Notes under the pieces: model-generated
Seen by the model: the letters and a program-made list of their open reading frames with translations, nothing else
Told to the model about the DNA's origin: nothing
Database searches by the model: none
Program-made: the position numbers and the translations under genes
Source: Bacillota bacterium
Lineage (GTDB): Bacteria; Bacillota; Bacilli; Paenibacillales; NBRC-103111
Reading direction: 5' to 3'
DNA: 64,000 bases
Assembly (NCBI GenBank): GCA_023388055.1
Contig: JAEWGW010000034.1
Coordinates: 1-64,000, forward strand
Shown here: positions 8,460-17,120 of the stretch, in pieces
How positions within the stretch are numbered: position 1 is the first letter of the stretch
How the letters are laid out: the number at the start of each line of letters is the position of its first letter

Positions 8460-10181
8460 TGGCATCTCAAACTGCACCACCGTGCCCGTGCCTGCTGAGC
8501 TCTCCACAGACAAGGCTCCCGCCTGGTTTTGGTAATACAGCTCCAGCCGTCTCTTCACATTACGGAGCCCCAAGCCCGTCCCCTTCGTGGAGACAGGCGT
8601 GCCGGAGCGGAGAGACAGCAGCAGGCTCTCCAGAGCCTTGGCTTCCATGCCCGCTCCGTTATCCTCGACAATGACGGCAAGCCGGTGACTATCCTGCTGT
8701 CCAAGCTCCTCGATGGCGATACGGATGCTTCCGCCCTCCACCTTGCCTTCGATGCCGTGGACAATCGCGTTCTCCACCAAGGGCTGGATCAGCAGCTTGG
8801 GAATGGGCGTAGCCCGGCAGGAATCCGGGCAATCCACGGACCAGAACAGCCGCAGGCCGAAGCGCATCCGCATGATGTGCAGATACCGCTCAATATGCTC
8901 CAGCTCATCGCCGATGGTGACCCACTCCTGCTTGCCGGAGCCGCCGATGACATAACGGAACATGTGGGACATGGCCACCACCAGATCCGCCAGCTCCTCC
9001 TCCCCCTTGTCGGATAACGACCAATAGAAGGCCTCCAGCGTGTTGTACAAAAAATGCGGGTTGATCTGCGCCTGCAGGGCCCGGAGCTCCGTCTGGCTCT
9101 GGACCAGCTCCTTCTCATAGACCAGCTTAATGAGGGCATTGATATTGTCCGCCATCTGGTTATACGTATGGTTCAGCTCCTGCAGCTCCATGGTGCGGGA
9201 CCGCTCCAGGTTGGGCTTTAGCACACCGTCCCGGGCGCCGCGCATGGCCTTGATCAGCCGGAGGATGGGCCGGGTAATGAGCCCCGAGAGCAGATAGGAC
9301 AGCACAATGAACAGCACAAAACCCGCCGCACCCGAAAGCAGCAAGGCCTGCCGGAGGACGGAGATCCCCTTGGTCACATCGCGGACGGGGGTGAGAATCA
9401 TCAGAGTCCAGCCGGTGGACTCAGAGGGCTGCTTCACCAGAATATATTCCTCCCCGTTAATCTGAACCGTAGAGCTGGTGCTGTCCAAGAGCTCCTTCAC
9501 AGGAAGAGGGGTTTTGGAATTCATAGCAATGGGAGAGCCGTCGTGGTCGGCCAGAATCATCATCTCCGTCATCCGGCTCAGGGGGTACGGCGTCTGAAAA
9601 TCGAAGTAGGACCGGTCCAGACTCAGCAGCAAATAACCGCCGTGGGAGTACCAGCGGTCCATCAGATTAATCCGCCGCAGGGATAATACCGACGCGGAGT
9701 CCCCGGGGTCAATCCCCAGCCAGGCCAGCCGGCCCAAACCTCCATCGGCGGCTTGAATATCCCTCGGGCCCACCCGGCTGCCCAGGCTTTGATCATCCAT
9801 GGGAAACAGCCTGCGTCCGTCGGCGGCATACAGCTCCACCCGGTTTACCCCGGTGGAATAGGACTGGAAGCGGCTGATCACCTGAAGCAGCCCCTGCCGC
9901 TGGGCAAAATCCGCCGGCCGGCCCTTCAGCTCGTGAAGCAGCAGCTCCTGCACATACCCGTCGGTCATAATCTGGGCCGTCAGAGCATTGGTCTGCTCCA
10001 AGAGCGCATCCAGCCGCCCGTTGGCCTGCACCGCCGTCTGCTCGATATGGCCGCTGGAGTTATTCTTCAGGAGCAGGGACACCGACTGGTACGTGCTGGC
10101 CCCGAATACACATAGAACCACCGTCATCACCCCAACAAAACCCACCAGAATCTGGCTGCGCATGGTATGAATTCTGAGCAA
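8430..10181 (-). CDS. Sensor histidine kinase, YesM family
   Basis: 583 residues. Membrane segment about 10-32, extracellular sensor (dCache-like) about 33-275, second membrane segment about 280-302, HAMP about 303-355, His_kinase domain with the phosphoacceptor in LQAQINPHFLYNTLEAFYWS (residues about 375-395), and HATPase motifs ENAIVHGIEGK, VEDNGAGM and GTGLGLRNVKRR. The start used is TTG 10181 (GGTAGGG just upstream); ATG 10163 is the alternative. The C-terminus (RSLSDERKG) is encoded inside the right arm of the palindrome described separately, so the original end of the gene may have been altered. It most likely senses an extracellular sugar, alone or with the binding protein, and phosphorylates the AraC regulator downstream. 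Confidence 0.92.
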   Translation of the reverse strand: MLRIHTMRSQILVGFVGVMTVVLCVFGASTYQSVSLLLKNNSSGHIEQTAVQANGRLDALLEQTNALTAQIMTDGYVQELLLHELKGRPADFAQRQGLLQVISRFQSYSTGVNRVELYAADGRRLFPMDDQSLGSRVGPRDIQAADGGLGRLAWLGIDPGDSASVLSLRRINLMDRWYSHGGYLLLSLDRSYFDFQTPYPLSRMTEMMILADHDGSPIAMNSKTPLPVKELLDSTSSTVQINGEEYILVKQPSESTGWTLMILTPVRDVTKGISVLRQALLLSGAAGFVLFIVLSYLLSGLITRPILRLIKAMRGARDGVLKPNLERSRTMELQELNHTYNQMADNINALIKLVYEKELVQSQTELRALQAQINPHFLYNTLEAFYWSLSDKGEEELADLVVAMSHMFRYVIGGSGKQEWVTIGDELEHIERYLHIMRMRFGLRLFWSVDCPDSCRATPIPKLLIQPLVENAIVHGIEGKVEGGSIRIAIEELGQQDSHRLAVIVEDNGAGMEAKALESLLLSLRSGTPVSTKGTGLGLRNVKRRLELYYQNQAGALSVESSAGTGTVVQFEMPRSLSDERKG

Positions 10182-10214
10182 GGGTCCCTACCACCATTTC
10201 CTTTTTTTATAAAA

Positions 10215-10241
10215 GATGTAAGTGCTTACATCCGCATTATA
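10215..10241 (-). promoter_or_regulatory. Promoter with cre-like palindrome for sugar operon 1
   Basis: On the minus strand a TATAAT -10 box (10241-10236) is followed by GATGTAAG-CA-CTTACATC (10232-10215), an 8-base inverted repeat around two bases. It fits the catabolite (cre) consensus at all but the central G. Its place over the transcription start suggests repression, by CcpA or an unknown regulator. The -35 box is weak, as expected for an activator-dependent promoter. Confidence 0.55.
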
Positions 10242-10289
10242 CAGAATGTTGGGTGGGTTGGGAAGCACTAAATAGCAGCTCCGATACAA

Positions 10290-11909
10290 TTATGTCCGCC
10301 AGATTTCCCGGTATTCCTGAGGCGTTACGCCTGTCGCTTTTTTGAAAAAACGGGTGAACGACGGAGAGGCCTCATAACCGACTCGTGCCCCTACCTCCAG
10401 CACCTTCAAATCGTCGCCGCGCAGCAGCTCCTTGGCCTGCTCAATTCGCGCGCCTTCTATATACTCAGATAAATTAACGCCACACGCTTGCTTGAACAGG
10501 CGGGATAAATACGACGGATTAAAATGGATGTAACCCGCAAGACGCACCAGCGACAGATCCTCGTTCAGGTGCTCCCCGATATAAATCTGCACGTTTCGGA
10601 TTGCTTCAGCTGCCCGGTTGCGTTCCCCTGAGCTTCTCAGCTCGAAGAGCGTCTCTGCCGTTCTCCGGACAAAGATAAACGCCTCTTCCCAGGACACAAA
10701 GTCATCATGGCGCATCAGAGCCGAGACATCAGCTATCCCGTTTTCCAGCTCCCACCGGTTGATGTAAGACAGCAGAACCAGGGAGACCGTATAATACAAT
10801 TCCAGCAAATAGGGTGCGCCGTTTTCCGATCCAGACGCAATAAGTTCATCCAGCAGCAAAAGAAATTCGTCCCGCCTGCCGGCATCCAGATGCGCCGAAA
10901 GCGCCTCTGATTTATCCCGGGGCGACCGTTCCTTCGTATAGCTGGAGGCCTCCAGATCCACGGTCTGCACCATGTGGGCGCCGTCCCCGGTCCGGGTTTG
11001 CCGCTGACGCCTCAGCTTGTCATAGGCTGATGATAGCTTCCGCCATTCCGAAGGTCGTTCCCCCAGCGTTACAGCCACAGAGAGGCCGAGCGTGTTCAAA
11101 CAGGCTTGTTGAATCAACTCGAATTGACCAACCAGACAGGACAAGATCGGCACATCTGCCGCCACTTCTCTTCCGTCCTCCCGATCTGTCAACGGCTGTA
11201 AGAGCCAGACAGGGTCTCCGAAGCGGTCGATCATGCCGAGGCTGCGGAATTGGCCGCTGAGCAAGCTCTCGGCCAGCAGCACGACGCCCATAGCGGAGTC
11301 CTGCCGGTTGGCGTAGGAAGCCGCTGCGGATGAAGGAATGAAAAAATCCCCTTGGGCGATATAGACCGGAAGGTTAGGATCAAGCGGGATGTTCAGCTTG
11401 CGGAGATCCTCACCCAGAGTGAGCACCGCAGGCGCAGCAGCATGCAGCAAATAACGGATGTACTCACCTCTTGCCAGCACCTCAAGCGTCGTCAGCCGCT
11501 CCTGTGCTTGTGTGACCAGCTCATTGCGGCGCAGGCTGTCGTCCAGCTCAGTGACCGCTTCGCCCACCGCCTGGATAACCTTGGGGTACCCTTCGGTCTT
11601 GAGCAGATATTGAACGCCTGACGCCTGGATTGCCCGGTATACGGCATCGAAATCGCTATATCCCGTCAGGAAGATGATCCGGCAATGGGGCCAATTCCGC
11701 TTGATGACGCCCATCAGCTGAAGGCCGTCAATTCCAGGCATACGAATATCGGTCAGCACGATGTCCACCCGGGTACGATTGAGCCAGCCGAGCGCTTCCC
11801 TGCCGGAATAGGCCTTGCACAGATCCAGGCCCAAGTCGCAGCCCGCAAGCGTCTCGAACAAGCCGTCGGTAATCATCTCCTCGTCATCGACGATCAGCAG
11901 TCGGTACAT
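10290..11909 (-). CDS. AraC-family response regulator (YesN family)
   Basis: 539 residues from ATG 11909 (AAGGAG 7 bases upstream; the TTG two codons earlier sits too close). Receiver residues 3-120 with VDDEE, phosphoacceptor in VDIVLTDIRMPG and Lys in YLLKTEG; a long variable middle region (about 130-430); AraC helix-turn-helix pair about 435-535 (FNPSYLSRLFKQACG and SPSFTRFFKKATGVTPQEYR). It overlaps the kinase gene by 26 bases, so the two are translationally coupled. It is the last gene of the operon; no clear terminator follows in 10182-10289. Confidence 0.92.
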   Translation of the reverse strand: MYRLLIVDDEEMITDGLFETLAGCDLGLDLCKAYSGREALGWLNRTRVDIVLTDIRMPGIDGLQLMGVIKRNWPHCRIIFLTGYSDFDAVYRAIQASGVQYLLKTEGYPKVIQAVGEAVTELDDSLRRNELVTQAQERLTTLEVLARGEYIRYLLHAAAPAVLTLGEDLRKLNIPLDPNLPVYIAQGDFFIPSSAAASYANRQDSAMGVVLLAESLLSGQFRSLGMIDRFGDPVWLLQPLTDREDGREVAADVPILSCLVGQFELIQQACLNTLGLSVAVTLGERPSEWRKLSSAYDKLRRQRQTRTGDGAHMVQTVDLEASSYTKERSPRDKSEALSAHLDAGRRDEFLLLLDELIASGSENGAPYLLELYYTVSLVLLSYINRWELENGIADVSALMRHDDFVSWEEAFIFVRRTAETLFELRSSGERNRAAEAIRNVQIYIGEHLNEDLSLVRLAGYIHFNPSYLSRLFKQACGVNLSEYIEGARIEQAKELLRGDDLKVLEVGARVGYEASPSFTRFFKKATGVTPQEYREIWRT

Positions 11910-13653
11910 GGGCAAGCTCCTTCCACGGAAAATAAAGCGTTACCTGAAGGCCGCCGTAATGGCTGCGGGCGACCCGGATTCCAGCTGTCTCGCCGAAGGT
12001 AATCGTCAACCGGCGATGAATGTTAACCAGTGCCGTCGTCTCCGCCAATTCATCACGGTCCGCCAGAGCCGCCGACAATTCACCGAGCTTCTCCTCAGTT
12101 AATTCATCGCCGTTGTCCTCCACGAAGATGCGGAATTCATCGTCTCCGCCCTCGTAACGAACGATAATCAGCCCGTTCTCCTCCTTGCGCTCCAGACTAT
12201 GCTGGAAGGCGTTCTCGATGATCGGCTGCACGATCAGCCGCGGCACGATTGCCTCCCGGGCGCCCGGCGGCAGCTCCTCGAACCGTGCCTCGATACGCCT
12301 GGAGAATCGGAGAAGCTGAATGTCCATATACGTACGGGCATGATCGATTTCCTGCTCAAGCGGAATCTCATCGGAGGCATTCCGGGTCACGAAGCGGAAG
12401 TATTGCCCGAGCTGAATCGTAAATTGCTCGATCCGCTCCATCTCTCCCGTCCGCGCCATTGTATTGAGAATAAACAGGCTGTTGAACAGGAAATGGGGAT
12501 TGATCTGGGATTGAAGCTGCTTCAGCTCGGCGCGCTGCGCCAAAAGCTTCTGCCGGTAGGCCTGATCGATGAGCGACCGGAGGTTCGCGACCATCTGATT
12601 AAACCGGCTGTACAAATACCCGAATTCGTCCTTGGACGCATGCGTGATAACCTGCTCCAGATCGCCATTCTCGACTCGGCGGAAGCTCTTGACCAGCCGA
12701 AGCAGCGGCTTGTGAATGAATTTGTACATCGACATCGTATAGAGAACGACAATGACCAGCGCCGCGGCCGCGAACAGCCAGGCCCACGTATAAAACTTAT
12801 CCAATGGCTTGCCGATAACCTCGGACGGAATAAACCGGTAGATGGCCATATCCAATTTGTCCGATCCGGCGTAAACCGTGTAATAATGCTCCCCTCCAAA
12901 CTCGTGGGTCTGGACCCCGCCCACGGAGGAGCTTCCCTGCTCGACATTCAAGGCTCCCTCCTTCAGGAAGGACTCGACGGAGCCGCTGGCAAGCTGGATG
13001 CCGCCGTTTGCCGTGACGAGCAAGGTGCCGCTGCCTGTGTATGTATTGAACTGGGCCAGCGCATCCTTCAGCCTCTGCTGGTCGAGCTCAATTTCGACGA
13101 CGAATAAGGGCTGCCCCTGCGGAGCGCCGCTTGGCTTCGACGCGCCGAGGAATAGCCCCTTCCGCCATTCAACAATCCGGGTATTCCGCTTGCCGTATAC
13201 CGTTTGTATGGCATCATATCGCTCGTCGTCGATGGGGCTAACCCCGTCCACGGACGAGACAGCGCGTCCCACCGGATGAATATAGACGCTTACCTCCTTG
13301 ATGTACATGCTGCTGTTCTGGATCAGATACAGCCGGTTGCGCAGCGAATTCATCTTGTCCGTCCTCTCAATGACACCCATCCGATTCCAGAGAAGCGACA
13401 GCTTGTTCAAGTCCTCGTCCTCCAGCAGCCCGAATTGCAGCAGCTTGATTCTCTCCATCTCATTCTCCAGATCAGTCAGGTAGAAGGTGGTCTGGGAAGC
13501 CGCTGTTTTGGCGATATCCGATCTCGCCGTATTGAGCGACCATTGATAGAGATACCCCCCCAGAACAATCAAAGGGGTCAATATGAGCAAAAACATCATA
13601 ATCAGGCGGAGGAACAGGGTGTTGCGAATGGAAAACATCGGCGTTTTGAGCAT
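11884..13653 (-). CDS. Sensor histidine kinase, YesM family
   Basis: 589 residues from ATG 13653 (GGGGGAAG 7 bases upstream). Membrane segment about 12-35, extracellular sensor to about 285, second membrane segment about 285-310, HAMP about 310-362, phosphoacceptor in LKQLQSQINPHFLFNSLFIL, HATPase region with VENAFQHSLERK and VEDNGDEL. The glycine-rich G2 box is weaker than in the neighbouring YesM kinase. It lies between a binding lipoprotein gene and its response regulator, a common triad in Paenibacillus in which the kinase senses an extracellular sugar and switches on the linked transporter. Confidence 0.9.
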   Translation of the reverse strand: MLKTPMFSIRNTLFLRLIMMFLLILTPLIVLGGYLYQWSLNTARSDIAKTAASQTTFYLTDLENEMERIKLLQFGLLEDEDLNKLSLLWNRMGVIERTDKMNSLRNRLYLIQNSSMYIKEVSVYIHPVGRAVSSVDGVSPIDDERYDAIQTVYGKRNTRIVEWRKGLFLGASKPSGAPQGQPLFVVEIELDQQRLKDALAQFNTYTGSGTLLVTANGGIQLASGSVESFLKEGALNVEQGSSSVGGVQTHEFGGEHYYTVYAGSDKLDMAIYRFIPSEVIGKPLDKFYTWAWLFAAAALVIVVLYTMSMYKFIHKPLLRLVKSFRRVENGDLEQVITHASKDEFGYLYSRFNQMVANLRSLIDQAYRQKLLAQRAELKQLQSQINPHFLFNSLFILNTMARTGEMERIEQFTIQLGQYFRFVTRNASDEIPLEQEIDHARTYMDIQLLRFSRRIEARFEELPPGAREAIVPRLIVQPIIENAFQHSLERKEENGLIIVRYEGGDDEFRIFVEDNGDELTEEKLGELSAALADRDELAETTALVNIHRRLTITFGETAGIRVARSHYGGLQVTLYFPWKELAHVPTADRR

Positions 13654-13696
13654 GGTGTGACTTCCCCCTCCGTCCCGTCCCCCGCAGCTATAAGAC

Positions 13697-15424
13697 TTAA
13701 GGCCGCTTCTTCAAAGCGGAAAAATAGTCGTTCACTTCCTTGGTAATCTGTTCGCCGCCAAGCTTGTTCCAATCCTGCACGAACCGGTCGAATTCCTCAA
13801 TGGGCGCCCCAAGAATAACCTTGATGAACACTTCGTTTTGCATGCTCTCCAGCGTGGTTTGCCTCTCGACCATCGTTGCGGTGGGGGGGCCTTCGAATTT
13901 ATCGGGTAGAAATTGGCGTCCCTTGTTATACTGATCGACGACCCGCTCCGAACCCTCCGGTCCATAGATACGTTCCCAGCCCCAAAGCGCGAACTCTTTC
14001 TTAGAGCCGGATTCGTACGCTTCCAGCTTCTTCTGGATGGCCTTTGCCTCACCGGTCAGCTTCGACTTGTCGCCTGTTCTGCGCACTTCATCCAACGTTC
14101 GGTAAATCTCGAGATTTTTCCTTGCAGGGGCCGGCTGGACGAGGGACAGCTGCCATACGCTCTCCGCATCCGGCGGCGCATAATAATATTCGTTCTCCTG
14201 GGTCTCTCCCCAGTTTTTCTCCACATGCAGATTAAACAGTTTAATCAAGGCCTCGGGATGAGCTGCTCCCTTGCGGACAGCGAAGAACCTCGTCGTGCTG
14301 AACTTAAGAGGAACCTTGGCGGGGCTGCCGGATTCCATGACGATGGGGAATGCACGCCATTGGGCGGCCGGATCACGGTCAATATTCAGCTGCAGCGGCC
14401 AGATGGAATTCCACTGCTGGCCGTACTGCATTCCGATCCTGCCGTTTGCAATAAATTCAGATACCCTGCTGCCCTCCTTAACCCCAAACTCCGGATCAAG
14501 CTCACCGTTTTGGTACATGGCTTGCAGGGCTTGGAGCGCATTCTTCACCTCCGGTTGAACGCTTCCGTACATCAGCTTGCCCGATGAATCCTCCAGCCAA
14601 ATGTTGGGATACGCGCCGTAGCCGGCCATGAAGCCCTCCAGCCCCATAGAGCCTCCCCACAGCTCCTTCGTAATAGCAAGACCGAATGTATCCTTCTTAT
14701 GATTGCCGTCCGGGTCCTGCTGGGTAAAAGCCTTGGATATCGCCAGGATGTCCTCCATCGTCCGGGGCGGCTGCAGGCCCAGCCGGTCCAGCCAGTCCGT
14801 ACGAATCCATACGAACTGCGCTTGTTCAATGGACGAGCCCGTCTGCGGAATGGCCATCAGCTTACCGTTATACGTTGCGGCGTTGAATGGTCCCGAGCCT
14901 CCCTCCGCAAGGATTTCCTTAAGGAGAGGAGAAGCGTATGTCTCATATAAATTCGTCATGTCTTCGATCTGGCTCGTATCGGCAAGCTGCTTGAGCTGGG
15001 TGGCATTGACCGGAATGACGTCCGGAAGATCGCCGGAGGCCAGCATGACGTTCAGCTTCTGGACAAAAGGGGCCGACGTGTCGTTGCCTTTCACCACCCA
15101 ATTGTATTTGATCTGAATGCCGAGGCGATCCAGGTAAAGCCTGGACCAGCGGTTATCCTCGAACTTCTCGTTCCTCAGAACACCCAGAACGTTGTTCTCG
15201 ACGATATCACTCAGATTGCGTACGGTGGTAAGCTCAATTGGCGGATCATACCTGCCAAGCGGCTCCGCCGCCTTCGTCATAGAGGCACTGGAAGGGAGGG
15301 GGACGGACGACCTGCTTGCACCGGTATGGGAGGGTACCCCCGCACCCTTGCCGTCGCAGGCAGCCAGCGCAGCCGTGAGCAGGATCGCGGAGCTCCAGAC
15401 CATGATTGCATGCGCCCTGCTCAT
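13697..15424 (-). CDS. Extracellular solute-binding lipoprotein
   Basis: 575 residues from ATG 15424, which has GGAAGG at 8 bases; the ATG two codons earlier is too close to it. Lipoprotein signal with lipobox LAAC at about residues 20-23, then a Ser/Pro-rich linker. The length and motifs (AQFVWIRTDWLDRLGLQPP near residue 195) are those of the long binding proteins that accompany LplB/YtcP permeases. It has its own promoter and precedes the kinase and regulator genes, so it may serve signalling as well as transport. It could share the permeases of the upstream transporter genes. Confidence 0.88.
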   Translation of the reverse strand: MSRAHAIMVWSSAILLTAALAACDGKGAGVPSHTGASRSSVPLPSSASMTKAAEPLGRYDPPIELTTVRNLSDIVENNVLGVLRNEKFEDNRWSRLYLDRLGIQIKYNWVVKGNDTSAPFVQKLNVMLASGDLPDVIPVNATQLKQLADTSQIEDMTNLYETYASPLLKEILAEGGSGPFNAATYNGKLMAIPQTGSSIEQAQFVWIRTDWLDRLGLQPPRTMEDILAISKAFTQQDPDGNHKKDTFGLAITKELWGGSMGLEGFMAGYGAYPNIWLEDSSGKLMYGSVQPEVKNALQALQAMYQNGELDPEFGVKEGSRVSEFIANGRIGMQYGQQWNSIWPLQLNIDRDPAAQWRAFPIVMESGSPAKVPLKFSTTRFFAVRKGAAHPEALIKLFNLHVEKNWGETQENEYYYAPPDAESVWQLSLVQPAPARKNLEIYRTLDEVRRTGDKSKLTGEAKAIQKKLEAYESGSKKEFALWGWERIYGPEGSERVVDQYNKGRQFLPDKFEGPPTATMVERQTTLESMQNEVFIKVILGAPIEEFDRFVQDWNKLGGEQITKEVNDYFSALKKRP

Positions 15425-15467
15425 GTTCATCGCCTTCCCCCTTTTTTCGTCGGCTTTTCTTCTGTTA

Positions 15468-15509
15468 TGAGTACGCTTTCATTATAGGCGGATAGCCCGA
15501 TCCGGACAA
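15468..15509 (-). promoter_or_regulatory. Promoter with cre-like site upstream of the binding protein/kinase/regulator genes
   Basis: Minus strand: -35 TTGTCC (15509-15504), 17-base spacer, -10 TATAAT (15486-15481), overlapped at its last base by TGAAAGCGTACTCA (15481-15468), one mismatch from the cre consensus. This implies catabolite repression and a separate transcript for the three downstream genes. Confidence 0.7.
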
Positions 15510-15541
15510 CTCAAGTTTTTTCGATTCGCCTTTAGTGCTGG

Positions 15542-17074
15542 CTACGGCTTCAGCGGATTCAGCTTCAAGTATTGCTGTACCAGGAACTGCATGATGTCAC
15601 GGGGTCCTTCTCTATCATACGCAGCTTGGTCCGCGAATAGCATGCCATAGGGCGCCTCCGGCGTATAAACCTCCCAGCGAGGCAGCTCCGCTTCAGTAGA
15701 GTCCTGCCCGTTCGGGTCACCGCTACGAATAAAATTCGCCCAGTAATCACACATCTGCCGTGCCAGATCGTAGTGCTTGCCAACGAACGGGCGCCAACAC
15801 TTGGCGAGCGTCTCGAAGAAAAACCAGAGATCAACGGAGTGGAACGTTCCGGGTTGATCCCAGCCCGGAATGTCCGCGTCGAAGTTATAATAGTAGAGCG
15901 GAAGGTTGACGCCAAGCTCGGCATTAGCCTGCCCGGCTATACGTATGGCCAATTCAATCCCGCTCACCGAGGCTTTCCTCACCGCCTCATCCAAGGTGCC
16001 CGACTGAGCGCCGCACAGGGAGAGGAAGGTCTGTGCATCGTCGCCGAACAGCTCTGCAGCCAAGTGCTCTAATTCGCCCAGCGTACCGGCCACTGGAGCA
16101 TTGAAAAATTCGGAGGAGGTGTGCCCGAGCAGCACCGGGACCTGCCAACGATTGTTACGAATAAACAAATGGAACGAATTGCCTACATTGAACTTGCCGT
16201 CGGTCACAGTACCCCAGAAGCTCCCGGATTCCAGGTATTTGTCGCGAACGTATGCGGCATCAAGCTTGCGGGCCTCTGCCAGCGTGGACACGCCGAGGAA
16301 TTCAAAGAAACGAATGCCATCCGCTTCAGCCTCCTCTAAGCCACGCAGGAATTTGGGCATGCTGTTGCCGGGATAGAGATTGGCGGAAACACCGCTCTGA
16401 ACGATCGCCCGCTGAAACAGTCCCTCGTTCTGCGGTGAGGTGAGCTGGTTCATCACGCTGCCGCCGCCTGCGGACTGCCCGCCGATGGTCAGGTTCCCGG
16501 GATCGCCGCCGAACGCCGCTATGTTGCGCTTTACCCATCTCGTGGCGAATTGTTGATCCAGATGGCCGAAGTTCGCAGGCGCTTCCGGTGCTTCGGCAGT
16601 GAGCTCAGGATGACACAGGAATCCAAACACGTTCAGCCGATAGCTAATCGTGACAACCACAATCCCTCTGCGGGCGATACGTTCACCATCAAACTCCATC
16701 TCGGCCGTATGGCCCACCTGCAGGCCGCCGCCGAAATACCACACGAATACGGGCAGCCTCTCGTCCTCGCTCTTTGCCGGCGTCCATACATTCAGGTAAA
16801 GACAGTCCTCATCCATAGCAATATCCGGCTCAACCGCCCATTCACGGGTATAGATGTTCTTCTCGTCGATTTCCTGCCGGACCTGCATGGGAACCGGGGC
16901 GAATTCGTATGCTCTAAACACGCCGTCCCAGTCCCCGGCCGGCTGCGGGGCGCGCCAGCGGTTGTCCCCGACGGGAGGCGCAGCGAACGGAACTCCTTTA
17001 AAGCTCGTAATCCGGGGATCGGCGGCCGGCAGTCCCTGCAGGACACCGTTTTCTACCTTCACGATTCTTAACAT
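15542..17074 (-). CDS. Carboxylesterase, type B family
   Basis: 510 residues from ATG 17074 (AAGGAAG 8 bases upstream). An alpha/beta-hydrolase of the carboxylesterase type B family: N-terminal GVPFAAPPVG, oxyanion-hole motif FGGGLQVG near residue 113, disulfide-region motif DEDCLYLNVWTP, nucleophilic Ser in GGQSAGGGSV near residue 195-200, and the histidine probably in GTFHSVDLWFFF near residue 415. No signal peptide, so it is cytoplasmic. Its place inside a sugar-import operon suggests that it removes acetyl, feruloyl or similar ester groups from imported plant oligosaccharides; that is inference from context. Confidence 0.9.
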   Translation of the reverse strand: MLRIVKVENGVLQGLPAADPRITSFKGVPFAAPPVGDNRWRAPQPAGDWDGVFRAYEFAPVPMQVRQEIDEKNIYTREWAVEPDIAMDEDCLYLNVWTPAKSEDERLPVFVWYFGGGLQVGHTAEMEFDGERIARRGIVVVTISYRLNVFGFLCHPELTAEAPEAPANFGHLDQQFATRWVKRNIAAFGGDPGNLTIGGQSAGGGSVMNQLTSPQNEGLFQRAIVQSGVSANLYPGNSMPKFLRGLEEAEADGIRFFEFLGVSTLAEARKLDAAYVRDKYLESGSFWGTVTDGKFNVGNSFHLFIRNNRWQVPVLLGHTSSEFFNAPVAGTLGELEHLAAELFGDDAQTFLSLCGAQSGTLDEAVRKASVSGIELAIRIAGQANAELGVNLPLYYYNFDADIPGWDQPGTFHSVDLWFFFETLAKCWRPFVGKHYDLARQMCDYWANFIRSGDPNGQDSTEAELPRWEVYTPEAPYGMLFADQAAYDREGPRDIMQFLVQQYLKLNPLKP

Positions 17075-17120
17075 CGCAGCAGCTTCCTTCCTTTCTCGGA
17101 ATGATTCGGGGGATGGTTTA